Position numbers and translations under genes: made by a program | Source of the DNA: Pyrrhosoma nymphula | Lineage: Eukaryota; Arthropoda; Insecta; Odonata; Coenagrionidae | Length of the DNA stretch: 64,000 nt | Reading direction: 5' to 3' | Assembly: GCA_963573305.1 (NCBI GenBank) | Contig: OY754333.1 | Location: 15,862,013-15,926,012, forward strand | Shown: one piece after another, positions 25,060 through 35,692 of the stretch | Numbering within the stretch: the first letter of the stretch is position 1 | How the letters are laid out: each line of letters opens with the position of its first letter | The notes under the pieces: generated by a model | What the model was told of the DNA's origin: nothing | The model's database searches: none | Seen by the model: the letters and a program-made list of their open reading frames with translations, nothing else

Positions 25060-25215
25060 AAAACTCAAATGAAAGGAGAGGAGGGCAGAAAGATGAAACG
25101 AGGAAAACCAAGGATTGAATGCACTGAGAAAATTACGGCAAAATGAGGTATAATGGAGGAAATTAGTGGATCCGACAAACGGCAGTGAACCAATCTTCGG
25201 ATTGATGACTGCTTT
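25060..25215 (+). pseudogene. Non-LTR retrotransposon tail relic
   Basis: The plus strand reads EEGRKMKRGKPRIECTEKI, which matches the 'EGK..GRR.RGRPRIEW.D.I' end of RTE-type proteins. The 3' phrase CCAATCTTCGGATTGATGAC follows. Only the last 50 or so codons remain and they contain stops. The phrase at the end is shared with 21.53 kb. Confidence 0.45.
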
Positions 25216-26640
25216 TAACTTCGCTTAAAAAACTTCTCTTTATCTCTCGTCTCTATCTTAGCTAAAATCTCTCGTTTCTATTAGCCTACTCTTAGGGACA
25301 AAATGAAGAACTTAAAGATTTATCTACTAAAATATTTTCAACACTATGGAGCAACACTACTCCAAAATATATAAAAACCCGTCAACAACGAACCAGTCGA
25401 TTCCGACTCTTTGTTATTTTGAATGATACAAGCGCAGTATTGATTTGGTAAACAATTTCAAGCATGGCTTCATTAGATCTCTATATTCTTTTATGCTTCA
25501 ACTCTAATTTAGAGCCGTTCCCATAACAGCCATAGATTAAAAATGTATCAAAATATTTTTAAAAACTGTATTGATTTTCCATTTCCAAAGCAAATATTGG
25601 GAAAGACAAATAGGCCATATCTCAAAAATCGAATTTCCCTCTTCCTCTTAATAATACGTTATATAAGCGGAACTAAATTTGGCTAGCAGCGTTTTTTTAC
25701 ACGATCCATAGTGAAATGAGAATTAATCTAAACTTAAATATTACCCTTGCGTAGTTTGTTACTTCCTGGCGCTGAAAATCTTGAACCATAGTGAATGAAG
25801 TGGTGAATGAAACCAAGTTAATTACGTTTGCATTGAAGTACAGTACGTAACGTCTCAGTACCATTTTTTCCATAATCAGTACATTATAATAGTCCTGAAC
25901 CAGTTTCTCTTTTTGTTGGTTATGAACAGTAATTTCCATATCATTATTAAATGTATTCCACCAATCGTTCCTTGGTGATTCTCTTGGCGATTCTTACGAA
26001 GAATTGGGCAAAAAAGATATTAACCCCTGAAAAATCCGTGATAAAGTGCGGACAAACGAATTAAATTAACTTCTGTAGTTGACCAAATTGATTACTCAAC
26101 GAGAGCAATTTACGAGGATTTGGTCGAAATTAGCGAAACTCGTACGCCTAGTTGCCAACGTTTCGATATTATTTTAATGTCATTTTCACGGCTACAAAGG
26201 ATGTGTAGGTTTACCATAGCACCATACTCAACATTCATAATTTTAACGTATATGTTACTCCAGATATTTTTATAGATATTCCGAATGTTGGGTATGGCGT
26301 GATAGTATGTTATCTGATTCGTATCCTTTGTAGCCCCGAAGATTATTTAAGAATAAATTGAAACTATGAAAACTTGGGGAATGGGTTTGGTCTAAATCCG
26401 CGACATTTGCCACTGTGAAACTTTTTGGACGGATTCTAAGACATCTAAGTCTTCTAAAGAAAATTTTAGACGTTATGACATATGAAAAGAGTAACTAAGG
26501 AAAGTCAAGGCTGGAATACAACGGGTAAATTATTAGGGACTGGTAAATTACTAGAAAAGCGGTTGGATGAAAGTAAAATGAAGTGGAGATACGTAGAAAA
26601 ACAATATTTTGATTGATAACTGCTGATGATGATCGTACCG
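25216..26640. other. AT-rich stretch without recognisable genes
   Basis: Open frames are at most 80 codons and unrecognised. Nothing else is visible. Confidence 0.4.
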
Positions 26641-26679
26641 GTTAGGGATGTTATGAGTGGACCATTTTGCTTCGCCTTT

Positions 26680-27420
26680 TCTTCTTAAAGCGTATTTTTC
26701 CTCTCCCTATTTTATCTCTTAACATCAACATACTTTCCTCTTGTCTTCATGCCAACAAAATGTCTAATATCATCTCCCTCTTTCCAGCTCTCCTGGAATT
26801 CCACCTTCAATTACATCTCCCCAAATTCCTTCGCTTCTTATTCGTTCCATCCACCTCGTCATCTCCTTCAGGAACTCCTCATACTTTACCACCATGCCCA
26901 AAACTTGGTTTGTTTTCCTTTCCGTCAAACGAACTTCTTCCATTCTTCTCCGAGCCCACATTTCACAGCCCATCGAATGACTCTCATCCCATCTCACCAG
27001 GGTTTACGTATTTCCTCCGTGCAGGGCAAAGTTTCATTTAAAACTTTTCCCATACCTTTTCGTAACGTCTTTACTCAAAGTTTTATGTCATCAAATCTTT
27101 TGGTTAACGCTTCATTGGCCTGCGTTATTATCCTAATGAAATGTTTACCTACGCCTACTATTTCCAATCAAATGTCTAAATTCGTCTGGTTTTTAGTCTG
27201 CGACATGATTCCACCATCCTTTGCCTACGTTTGAAACTTTTCGTTGGCATTTTCATAGCATCTTTGAGCATAGGTTTGGTCTACAGTTCTTTCCTATGAC
27301 TAAAAAAATACCCTAGTTTGTGCTATTATCCTCCTTAAATGTTTATAACTGTCCCTATTTTAGCTCTTACATGAAACTGAATCGCTCTAATTGTTGTAGT
27401 CCATCTCTGCTCCTTTTAGA
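26680..27420 (-). pseudogene. RTE-type non-LTR C-terminal relic with internal duplication
   Basis: The minus strand carries CEMWARRRMEEVRLTERKTN (about 26910-26975), the same block as FEMWVWRRIEKVSWMARKTN in the 1.7-4.6 kb element. A stretch with EGG and GELERGR follows near 26770. Upstream on the minus strand, the RIAxAxEAxxKR-like segment appears twice (about 27060-27150 and 27240-27350): GGATAATAACGCAGGCCAAT versus GGATAATAGCACAAACTAG, each preceded by a similar 'aaatag...aaacattt' lead. This suggests a tandem duplication of about 190 bases after or during insertion. Numerous stops and frame changes are present. Confidence 0.6.
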
Positions 27421-28555
27421 ATTGGCATGGAATCTATTTTATTCCTAAATCTAGCAGCTGAGTTTTGGAATGATTAATTTAAACCTATATCTCTCTTGCA
27501 CCAGTTTAAAATTGTTCACACAAATAGATTAATTCTTAATCAAGCTTGCTCGCTAACAAACATCCATCAAACAAACAGCCTTCATCAGCTCTTCTAAAAC
27601 CTTTCCATCACTTTTCCCCGCTCAACTCAGTCCGATGCCTTTTTTTATAAAAAAACTAGCGGATGAGTCTTCGTTTTTGTTTTTCTTACTAATTTTGCTC
27701 CGTTACGAGTAGGCTACTACCAACACCGGGTTTATCCCCACCATTTCTCTTTTCCCCTCATAAACCTTCCCCTACAACCTACCCACCTGTCCTCAATGAC
27801 GCATATGACTTCATTTGCCGGTCGTCTCCCCAAATAACCAAATGAAACTTATGTTCCTTTTGAATTACAAATCACCATGCTCCTCACGTTGAATTCATTC
27901 TTTCCACAAAACGTATCTTCACTTGGCGTTATTCATATATGTACTTAAGTTAGTCTTGGAGAAGAAACTTGTGTTACAAAAATAATATCACATTGAAACA
28001 GGACATATGGGAAGACAAAAATTGAAAAGCTAAAATGAGGAGATTTCCAATTAAAAATAGGTAAACAATAATTACTTGGACTAGGTAGATGGACGCAAAG
28101 GTTTGATGCGTGTCATGTAAGAAATAAAACCATTGTAGACTATATCATGGAGGATTTATATGCAACGTGCGCCTTTTCCATCCCACCTTGCTGCAAAATG
28201 TCCACATATGCTAATGTATGTACCATTGGCGCTTTGCCATTACCCTCCCCTTACTGAATTACTGTAAGCAATCCCAACATTATTACCCTAATATGAAGAA
28301 TTAAGGTGTCTTATGTTCAACTTTTTATTTCAATAATATGTGGGGACTACCTTCGCAGACAGAAGACATTAGACCAACTACGCAGCAAGAACTCATAAAA
28401 ATTTCTCGCAATAGTGACCAGCGACGGGTACGAGACGTCGGGAAAATTTTGCCTAACGCGGTGATTACCCGCTTATTATCACCTTGAGCCGCGAATACTT
28501 CAACGAAGAGTTACTGTCATCTCGTACTAGTCTCGTAGTTCAACATTAGCAGTCC
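27421..28555. other. AT-rich stretch, no gene seen
   Basis: No supported feature. The upstream end may contain further diverged sequence of the adjacent non-LTR relic. Confidence 0.4.
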
Positions 28556-28559
28556 GCCA

Positions 28560-29180
28560 AGTTCAATGCCACACCCTTCCCCACTTCCTCCCCGCACTCC
28601 ACTATCCTCTCCTTCTCTCTCCGGAGCAAGAGCACTCTGACGAAAACTCTTCACTCACACTTCCCCCCACCATTAGCCCCACCCCCCGCTACATGCTCTC
28701 CTACTTTCACTCCTACTTCCTCCACCCGAGGCTCAAGGACATCATTCCTCCTCCACTACTACGCTCCCCTGGCCACTTCCATCCCGGCTCTTTTATCTGC
28801 CACCTCCCATTTTCATTTTCATTACTCTCTCACTGAGTCGCCTCCTCCTTCTCGCTCTAACGCTCTTTTCCCAACCCTCGGCTTTCCTTTTCCCCTCCCG
28901 CCCTTCACGGTTCTCCCCGAATCTCTTTCCCCGGCTTCTCCGCCCGCTCCTCCCGCCAACGCGTCGGTCCGGGAGTCCGCTGCTTTTTTTCCACTGCAGG
29001 GACGGGAGTGTCCCAGCGAAAGTAACCTTCCCCCCCAGATTATAACTTAATTGCGCGCCGGCTGTCTCCCGGCTCATTTCCCCTCGCCTCTCTTTCTCTC
29101 CTCCTTCGCGTGCTCGATTTATTGGCACTGCTGCCCCATTACGGTCGCAAAAGACGACTAAAGCCGCAGATCAGTCGCGC
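28560..29180. other. C-rich / CpG-bearing block
   Basis: This block is much richer in C and G than its flanks, with many CpG dinucleotides in 28900-29060 and 29150-29170. The pyrimidine-rich strand runs 28.56-28.95 kb. The 111-codon minus-strand frame here is arginine/glycine-rich and looks compositional. Possibilities are a promoter or first exon of a host gene, or the GC-rich 5' part of an element. The sequence does not decide. Confidence 0.3.
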
Positions 29181-31630
29181 TTTTGCATGATCCCGCGTGG
29201 AAACGAGGCGGTACGAAAAAAAATAATAAAGAACAACTCCTACCCTCGGACGAGCCAAAGCCTTATCGTCGGGGCCGTCCGGCCTTTTTTAAATCCTATT
29301 CAAGAATAAATTTGACAGTATTGTATGGCGATGTCAGGCGCAAATTGAAAAAAAGGACACCAAGATGAGATGTGACAGGTGTAATGGGTAAAGAAAGGAA
29401 CCATCCTCCTTCACATTGCCGAAACAAAAAATAATTTTGAGCATCCCCGAAGCAAGTTACTCAGCAGATAAAGAACATTCACGGATCGACAATATAACTC
29501 AGTTCCAAGTATTGCGCCCTCAGTTCCATCTTTTTCAGGGATATTATTATGAAATGTCAGGGAATTATCTAATAAAACTGGAACCCTTCAGAAAATCACG
29601 ACACCTGGAATAAATCATTTAAACAGCAATTTTTAAATATGTAGTTTGATTAAATTCTTATAATTGAGTTGTACTTAATGCTACTCTTATTCTTCATCAT
29701 AGGGGCGGGCAATAAAACCTTTATTTGTCTTATATTTTTGATAACATGGAGATCCATGGTATCAACTATCGGCACGTTTATACTGAGAAACTGCCGCTAT
29801 AGAGTTAGTAGAGGTTACGTGATGTAAAACATATCGTAATATATCGCTGGAGTCATAGTAGCCTTCGATATAAAGTAGATTTCTTAAGATCAAGTCGCCC
29901 AAACATTTGTGATTTCTAAGGGTTATGAAGTTCCTATCACTATGTATCAAAAACTTTGTAATTATGTTAAAACTTTGGAGTAGTTGAATTTTTTTGCAGC
30001 ATCATGAACTGCATGTTGAAAATGATAAGCATCATGGCGATTGCTTATCTTATTGTTGCTCTAATTGCAAGGGTTAATTTCATTTATCCAAATTTTATAT
30101 AATGGTGAATATGTATTCCTTGTGTATATAATAATATTTTAAACCGTGATTGACCATATTCTAATTAAACGTTGTGTACATTACATTAATAAGTGAATAG
30201 ATTTTTTACATCGATCTTTTTCATGAAAATGAAAGGTATTCGTTAGAATTTTGCATCTAATATAAGATCTTTTATTTAGTCCACAGGACACCCGAGAAAG
30301 CCGTCGAGAAGCTGTGAAACAGTTTTTCACTCACTCAGTTGGACTTGATAAAAATGAATAGTGTCTCATTGTAATTGAAAAAAACATCCATTAATTTCCA
30401 TGAAAGATGCCTCATACATTCTCATCATCTGCTCAAGAATCCTCCATCCTTGAAACTCACTTTGAGCATTTCCTTGAGCAGTCACCGTTTCCAATTTCCC
30501 AACAGCACTTTCATTCTTCCACTGGCCATCAATTAGGAGTTTTATTCCCCTCTTGACACGTCTCAGCTTTACTGTCATTCCATTTGCTTGTTCGGAGGCG
30601 AAAAGACTTTGCATTAACCAACGTGAAAATTCTAATTACTTCATGCATTCACATTTAAGTGCTTTTAATTATAAAACACTTCAATAGATGACTTTGGTGG
30701 AAATTATTAGCCATATGTCTATCATTTAATGAACACAATATTCTGTAATCTCTATGCAGAGAAGATCAACAAACAGCAGAAGTACCTACCTGCCTAATAC
30801 TGCAACCCTCAAATCCTCCCCAGATTTATATTCTTTTGCATTGTCTTTTCTGGATCCCTCGTCAAATGTTGTTTTCCCAGTCTTCCTGCTTAGGAATATC
30901 CTTTTATTTTTTCTCCCAGTATGTTTAAAACAAATTCATTTTGCCTTAGGGTTATCCCTCTCCACTGTGAGTTATTCTGGTTGTGTTTCCCCATTAAGTT
31001 CTTTCTTGTTCTGTGAGTTAATATTATTTATATTATATTTTAGACCAATTTGTCTCGCAATTTGTCCTTTCATATGATCTGAAATGGTATTCCTAAATAC
31101 AGATTTCGATGGCTTCTATTCTTTTCTGGTCGTCTTCTACACTGATATATGCTGCCATAGAGTCAGTATATATGCTTTCTACGTGATGATACCTATTTTC
31201 AGAGTGCCTTCCGTTTAGAGTTATTTTTTTCTCCGTTCCACGGAATTATTATGCGCTGAGCATTAATAAATAAAGTGATAAAAATAAGTAATAGCTACGT
31301 ATTCTTAGAGCCCACTGACTCTTTCACATAGGTCAGCGTCAAAGATATACTAAAATTTATCTTTCCAAGACATTTTTCCAACAGATTTAATCCGTTTAAT
31401 TTCAAAGACCAAGCACTACAAGCTTACATTGGCTTCAGTGCTATTATATACGCTACTCTAATATTACATAATAGAATATATTTACTCCAATTTAGTGGTT
31501 AAGGGTATAAAAATTCCCTTCGTATTCCGATCTAATCAAAAATTCTTTTGAAGACATGGCATGTGGTTGAGAGGAGAGTTATTGCTGAAAACGTGTAGGA
31601 AATTATGATACAAAAAGTGTCCATGTTAGT
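29181..31630. other. AT-rich stretch without clear genes
   Basis: Open frames reach 107 codons (30754-31077) but are hydrophobic and unrecognised. Minus-strand reading at 31.05-31.25 kb gives AAYISVEDDQKRIEAIE, vaguely like the pre-YLG segment of a non-LTR RT. I do not consider it supported. Confidence 0.35.
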
Positions 31631-31637
31631 TTTGAGG

Positions 31638-31778
31638 GTAACGGCCTGCCACGATGGAAACACGGGTTCCCGATCAGTCACCAAAGTTAAGCATCGGTGG
31701 GCTCGGGTCGAGTTTGGAAGGGTGATCCTCCGATTCGTCCGAGTGCTGTTGCCCGTCTGCACGTGGCGAACAGTATGT
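31638..31778 (+). repeat. 5S rRNA-derived SINE, left part (interrupted)
   Basis: Positions 31638-31753 follow a 5S rRNA: CGGCCTGCCACGATGGAAAC, then CCCGATCAGTCACCAAAGTT, AAGCATCGGTGGGCTCGG and GGGTGATCCTCC, ending GAGTGCTGTTGCC. The internal polymerase III control region (AAGTTAAGCATC and GGGTGATCC) is recognisable. Length (about 116 bases) fits 5S. The sequence continues past 5S into CGTCTGCACGTGGCGAACAGT, so it is a 5S-derived SINE head and not a 5S gene. It is cut at 31778 by a DNA transposon. The remainder lies at 35649. Confidence 0.65.
31775..31778. repeat. Target-site duplication ATGT (left)
   Basis: ATGT directly abuts the first base of the left inverted repeat (GGGTCA) and recurs directly after the right repeat (TGACCC) at 35645-35648. 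Confidence 0.6.
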
Positions 31779-32455
31779 GGGTCAATTCCACGCCGCTTCG
31801 GATAGGAGTTGACCCTTGCCCTCTCAGAATTTGATGAAAATTGCTTGCTCAACCAAATAAGAATACAATTTCAAGTGTTTTGAAAAAATCGGAAAAACAG
31901 ATGAATAACGGACATTTTTCAAAATAACTGTTTTCGATTTCACGAGGATTTCGTTATCATTTATCACGGGGAAGAAACTAAGTAAAATAGCACTTGATGG
32001 CTCATTTCCAATTAAAATACTTTGAAAAATCTCAAAAATCCGTAAAAATAGTGATAAAATTATTATTTGTTTAAACAATTTAATGTTAAACAATTAAAAG
32101 TTTAAACCTTTAAAGTTCTTCACATTTAATTGTTCTAATTTTTTTCACTATCGTACCCTGTTTTATTATGTAAAAATTTTGAAAGGGTGTTTTTCCATTC
32201 AAGAGAGAAAATATTTTTTTAATTTTCCCCTGCTACGCCCATTTGATGAAAACTTACGAAGAAAACTCCACATATGCCTAGTTTTTATCACTTATCTATT
32301 GAATTTATATTTCCACGAGACAGACCGATGGCAGATGAACTTAGATAAAAAAATATATTGTGAGAATTTAACACCAAGTACTTCTTAGGGCATGTTTTTA
32401 AGTAAAGTGGAACAATTTCGTCCTGTGAAAAAAGATCTGGTAACCTATGAATTCA
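31779..32455 (+). repeat. Left terminal inverted repeat
   Basis: This arm aligns with the reverse complement of 34947-35644 throughout, including AATTTGATGAAAATTG, GCACTTGATGG and GCATGTTTTT blocks. Similarity fades after about 32455. The first 37 bases contain a nested inverted repeat (GGGTCAA ... TTGACCC, 31779-31815) that could form a terminal hairpin. Confidence 0.8.
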
Positions 32456-32857
32456 TGTCATACGGACTTCTCCGTTATTCCTTCCTGGAATTTCTAAAGC
32501 GCGTGTTCTATGACTCAATGTTATTAAATACTTATTATATGCATTATATTTGAAAGATTTTAGGTATTAAAATATGTGGGTACAAATTGGTAACAGAAAT
32601 TGTATACACTGTGTGTCATGGGTCACCGGCTGTACGGGCAATTGCTTCCCGCAACTATTCCTCTACACAGTCTACCTTTTAATCTTGAGTTTTGCTGATC
32701 TATCTTTAGCCACGTTCCTTGCCATTATATCGGTGCTTAGGTATATGGTGGGGTGTTAATACGAATTGTGTTGTATTTGTGGCGTGAAATGGGTCGCAAT
32801 GAAGGCTCACTAGGAAAAGTTTTAAAAACTCCGTGTTCACGCTCCGTCGTGTGAAAA

Positions 32858-34592
32858 ATGAGGAGGGAGTTTTCACGCCGGGGATTGCACTTACTACGAC
32901 TGAAAAATGGATTTCAAGTGAGTGCTTTGTGTCAAGAACACGAAACAGAGAACCTATTAAGATATCCGGCTCAGCTAACTAAATGCTCCGAGCCTTTCAC
33001 GATTCATAAAGCATCCGTCCGAAAACAGTTGAAAACTATTTCATTCGAACTTCACAGGAATTGTAAAAATTAAAGTATTCCTGGGATAAAACAGTGTAAA
33101 AAGCTGTGCAACGCTTGTCAGAAGGCCGTCTATAATTAAGTAAATACGAAAGAGAGTTTACCGAAAGAGCACGACCCTGTTGAAGAAGACAAGAAAGCAT
33201 CCACTTCTCCCATGCATCAAAACCAGAAATCAGATAACTTAGGCCTTCAGGACTGCATCATCAATCTGGTGGGATAGGATCTGAGGAAGAAGCATCTTAT
33301 CACGAGTGTAGTGTAAAAATGTAAAAGAAGGATCCCAGCGTATTTTGAAACAAAAGAGATTAGTTTTAGGAAACCTGAAGGAGACATTCACCCTGTTCAA
33401 AGAGAGATTTCCAAAAGAAGATATTTCTTTTTCCTAGTTTGCTCATTGAGGCCTACAGAGTGTGTCCTTGCTGGAGCTTCAGGTATGAAAACAGTTGGCA
33501 TGTGCCTTATTCATCATAACACGAAACTAATGTTCAAAGGTGCTACGCTTGGCCAGGTCAACTGCGAAAATGGAGAAACAGTTTTTAACTCTTACAGAGA
33601 TTGTCTACTGATGGCTGTATGTGAGATTCCTGAGGAGATATGTTATTGGCAGTTGCAGCAAATGCCCACCCATAACGAAGCTGAGAGGAATGTTAGAGAG
33701 TGTGCTTGATTCAAATTTCATAGAAGACGTATCTTACCAGCAATGGATGCAAGTAGACGCATGCGCACTGGAAACTGTTAGCAAGACCTCAGATGAATTT
33801 AATGGCATTTTCGTGGAGAAAATCCCGATTTCGGTGAGGCATGATTACGTGGCGAAACAGCAGGCTGAATGTATTCAACATACCAGAGAAAACTTAGCTG
33901 TGGAGGATGCGATAGTTGTTGCTGAATTCTCAGAAAATTATTCCATTGTACTTTAGGAGAGAGTGCTAGGAGTGCATTGGAACAATAGGCAAGCTAGGCT
34001 AGAGTACACCCATTTGCCAGCTACTGTCGTCCAGTCGAAGGAAAGGAAGTAAGCCCTCTGAAGCTTGTTGTCATGTCAGAATGCACTGATTATATTACTG
34101 TGACTATTAATTGTTTCCAGCATTTACTAATTTACTTTCTGAGAGGAACTGTAGCAAATACGAAAAAAGTTATCTACCCCTCTGGTGGATGCACTGGACA
34201 ATATAAAAATAGATATAATCTCCTCAACCTTGTCCATCACGTAAAGGATTTTAAAGTTGCGGTGGAGTGGCATTTCTTTGCCACCTCCCATGTGAAAGGC
34301 CGAAATGATAGGTTGGGCGGAACGATGAAACTGTTAGCCACATGTGCTAGTTTGCAACTACCACTTAACCTTCAAATACAGACGCCTTATCAGCTGCATG
34401 AGTGGGCTGGTAGAAAATACTAAGGGTATGACTTTCGCATACGTTCCTAATGTGGAAGTGGAGGATATGAATAAACGTACAACAAGAAGGTATCGACAAG
34501 GTCCTGCTGTCAAGGGAATCCGTTCGTACCAGCGGGTGATGGATTACTCATTTCAAAGACACTATTATCAGGCCGATGAGCGTTTGGTATGA
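32858..34592 (+). pseudogene. Transposase (DDE-like, uncharacterised arthropod/cnidarian family), degenerate
   Basis: A single protein is spread over broken frames. The N-terminal part (32858-33130) ends in CKKLCNACQKAV, a CxxC-type segment. The middle (33446-33640) has MCLIHHNTKLMF, then CSKCPPITKLRGML (33650-33700) after a frameshift. The core follows: VVAEFSENYSIVL (about 33915-33955), HWNNRQA (33978), GGCTGQYKNRYNLLNLVHHV (34180-34240), VEWHFFATSH and GGTMKLLATCASLQ (34260-34360). The C-terminal part (GMTFAYVPNVEVED, 34426-34470) is in another frame and ends at 34592. The layout is that of a family I remember from arthropod and cnidarian gene predictions, where 'DFSENY' and 'SDG...QYKN' carry candidate catalytic aspartates. 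Here both appear substituted (E and G). Stops at about 33072, 33132, 33955 and 34051 and frameshifts near 33640 and 34410 confirm inactivity. The superfamily name is uncertain. Confidence 0.65.
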
Positions 34593-34946
34593 ATGAGGGG
34601 AACAGCTAAAACCCATCCCCGTAGAAGTTATGTCGAGGAACCAGTTAGAGTTCAGACGAGGTAGAGTTCTATTAATAATGCCATTTAATCACGTGGGATA
34701 AACTTTCTTCCATTGGCTAGATATCTTCCCTAATATTTCAGACTACTTGTATGCCACGGGCAAAAATTAGAAGCGGTGTCCACAACAAAGTAATGAATTT
34801 TCGTATTTTAGGTAAAATCAATAATGAAAGATTTAACTTTTAATGCCGTCAGCAAAGCTTTGGATATACGAATTTTTACTCCTCATTTGTGACAAGTAAT
34901 TATGGCAATGTAGAGAATCATGTAAATTCAATTTATTAAAGTTTGT

Positions 34947-35644
34947 AAAACTTGAAGTCATCCGTAACGAGAACGGTTTTCACAGGACAAAATTGTTCCT
35001 TTTTTTGTAAAAAACATGCCTTAAGAAGTTCTTGATGTCAAATTCTCACCATATATTTTTTATCTAAGTTCATCTGCCATTATTTTGTCTAGCGGAAAAA
35101 TAATAATTCGATAAATAAGTGATAAAAACTAGGCATATGTGGAGTTATCTTAGTAAGTTTACATCAAATAGGCGTTGCAGGGGAAAATTAAAAACTTTTT
35201 TCTCTTAAATGGAAAATCACCCTCTAAAAATGTTTATATAATATTCATAATATTACAATATACAATAGTAAAAATTTAGAACATTTAAATGTGAAGAACT
35301 TAAAAAATTTTAACTTTTAATTGTTTAACAATCAATTATTTAAACAAATAATAATTTTATCACTGTTTTCACGGCAATTTGAGGTTTTTCAATGAATTTT
35401 AATTGGAAATGAACCATCAAGTGCTATTTTACTTAGTTTCTTCTCCGTGATACATGACAACGAAATCTTCGTGAAATCAAAAACAGTTATTTTGAAAAAT
35501 GTCCGTTATTCATCTGTTTTTCTGATTTTTGTAAAACGCTTGAAGTTATATATCTTATTCGGTTGACCAAACAATTTCGCCAATTTTCATCAAATTCTGA
35601 GAGGTCAGGGGTAAACTCCTATCCGAAGTGGCGTGGAATGACCC
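34947..35644 (-). repeat. Right terminal inverted repeat
   Basis: Reverse complement of the left arm with scattered substitutions and small indels. The outer end is TGACCC followed by the ATGT duplication. Confidence 0.8.
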
Positions 35645-35648
35645 ATGT
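35645..35648. repeat. Target-site duplication ATGT (right)
   Basis: Exact copy of the ATGT at 31775-31778. Confidence 0.6.
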
Positions 35649-35692
35649 GCGAAATGACCTTAGCCGTCGAAGCACGTTAAACAAAATTACTA
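35649..35692 (+). repeat. 5S rRNA-derived SINE, right part
   Basis: GCGAAATGACCTTAGCCGTC followed by GAAGCACGTTAAACAAAA continues the SINE interrupted at 31778. I place the end after the A-rich stretch near 35692; the exact SINE 3' end is uncertain. Confidence 0.5.

Larger units (their letters stand above)
31779..35644. mobile_element. 3.87-kb DNA transposon with ~0.67-kb terminal inverted repeats
   Basis: The element is bounded by GGGTCAATTCCACGCCGCTT on the left and the reverse complement of GGGTCATTCCACGCCACTT on the right. The two arms stay alignable for about 670 bases. They are flanked by a perfect 4-bp duplication, ATGT. Joining the flanks through one ATGT gives a continuous 5S-derived SINE (GAACAGT-ATGT-GCGAAATG), which fixes both ends. 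Between the arms lies a broken transposase on the plus strand. A 4-bp duplication fits superfamilies such as Sola, Academ or Chapaev; the protein does not let me choose. It is an autonomous-type copy that is now dead. Confidence 0.8.

Noticed and set aside
31050..31250. Possible non-LTR RT fragment on the minus strand (AAYISVEDDQKRIEAIE)
   Set aside because: Similarity is too short and lacks the neighbouring YLG and ALYG blocks.
31638..31753. Functional 5S rRNA gene
   Set aside because: Several changes in conserved positions, a non-5S tail continuing past the 3' end, and an interrupted SINE body point to a SINE instead.
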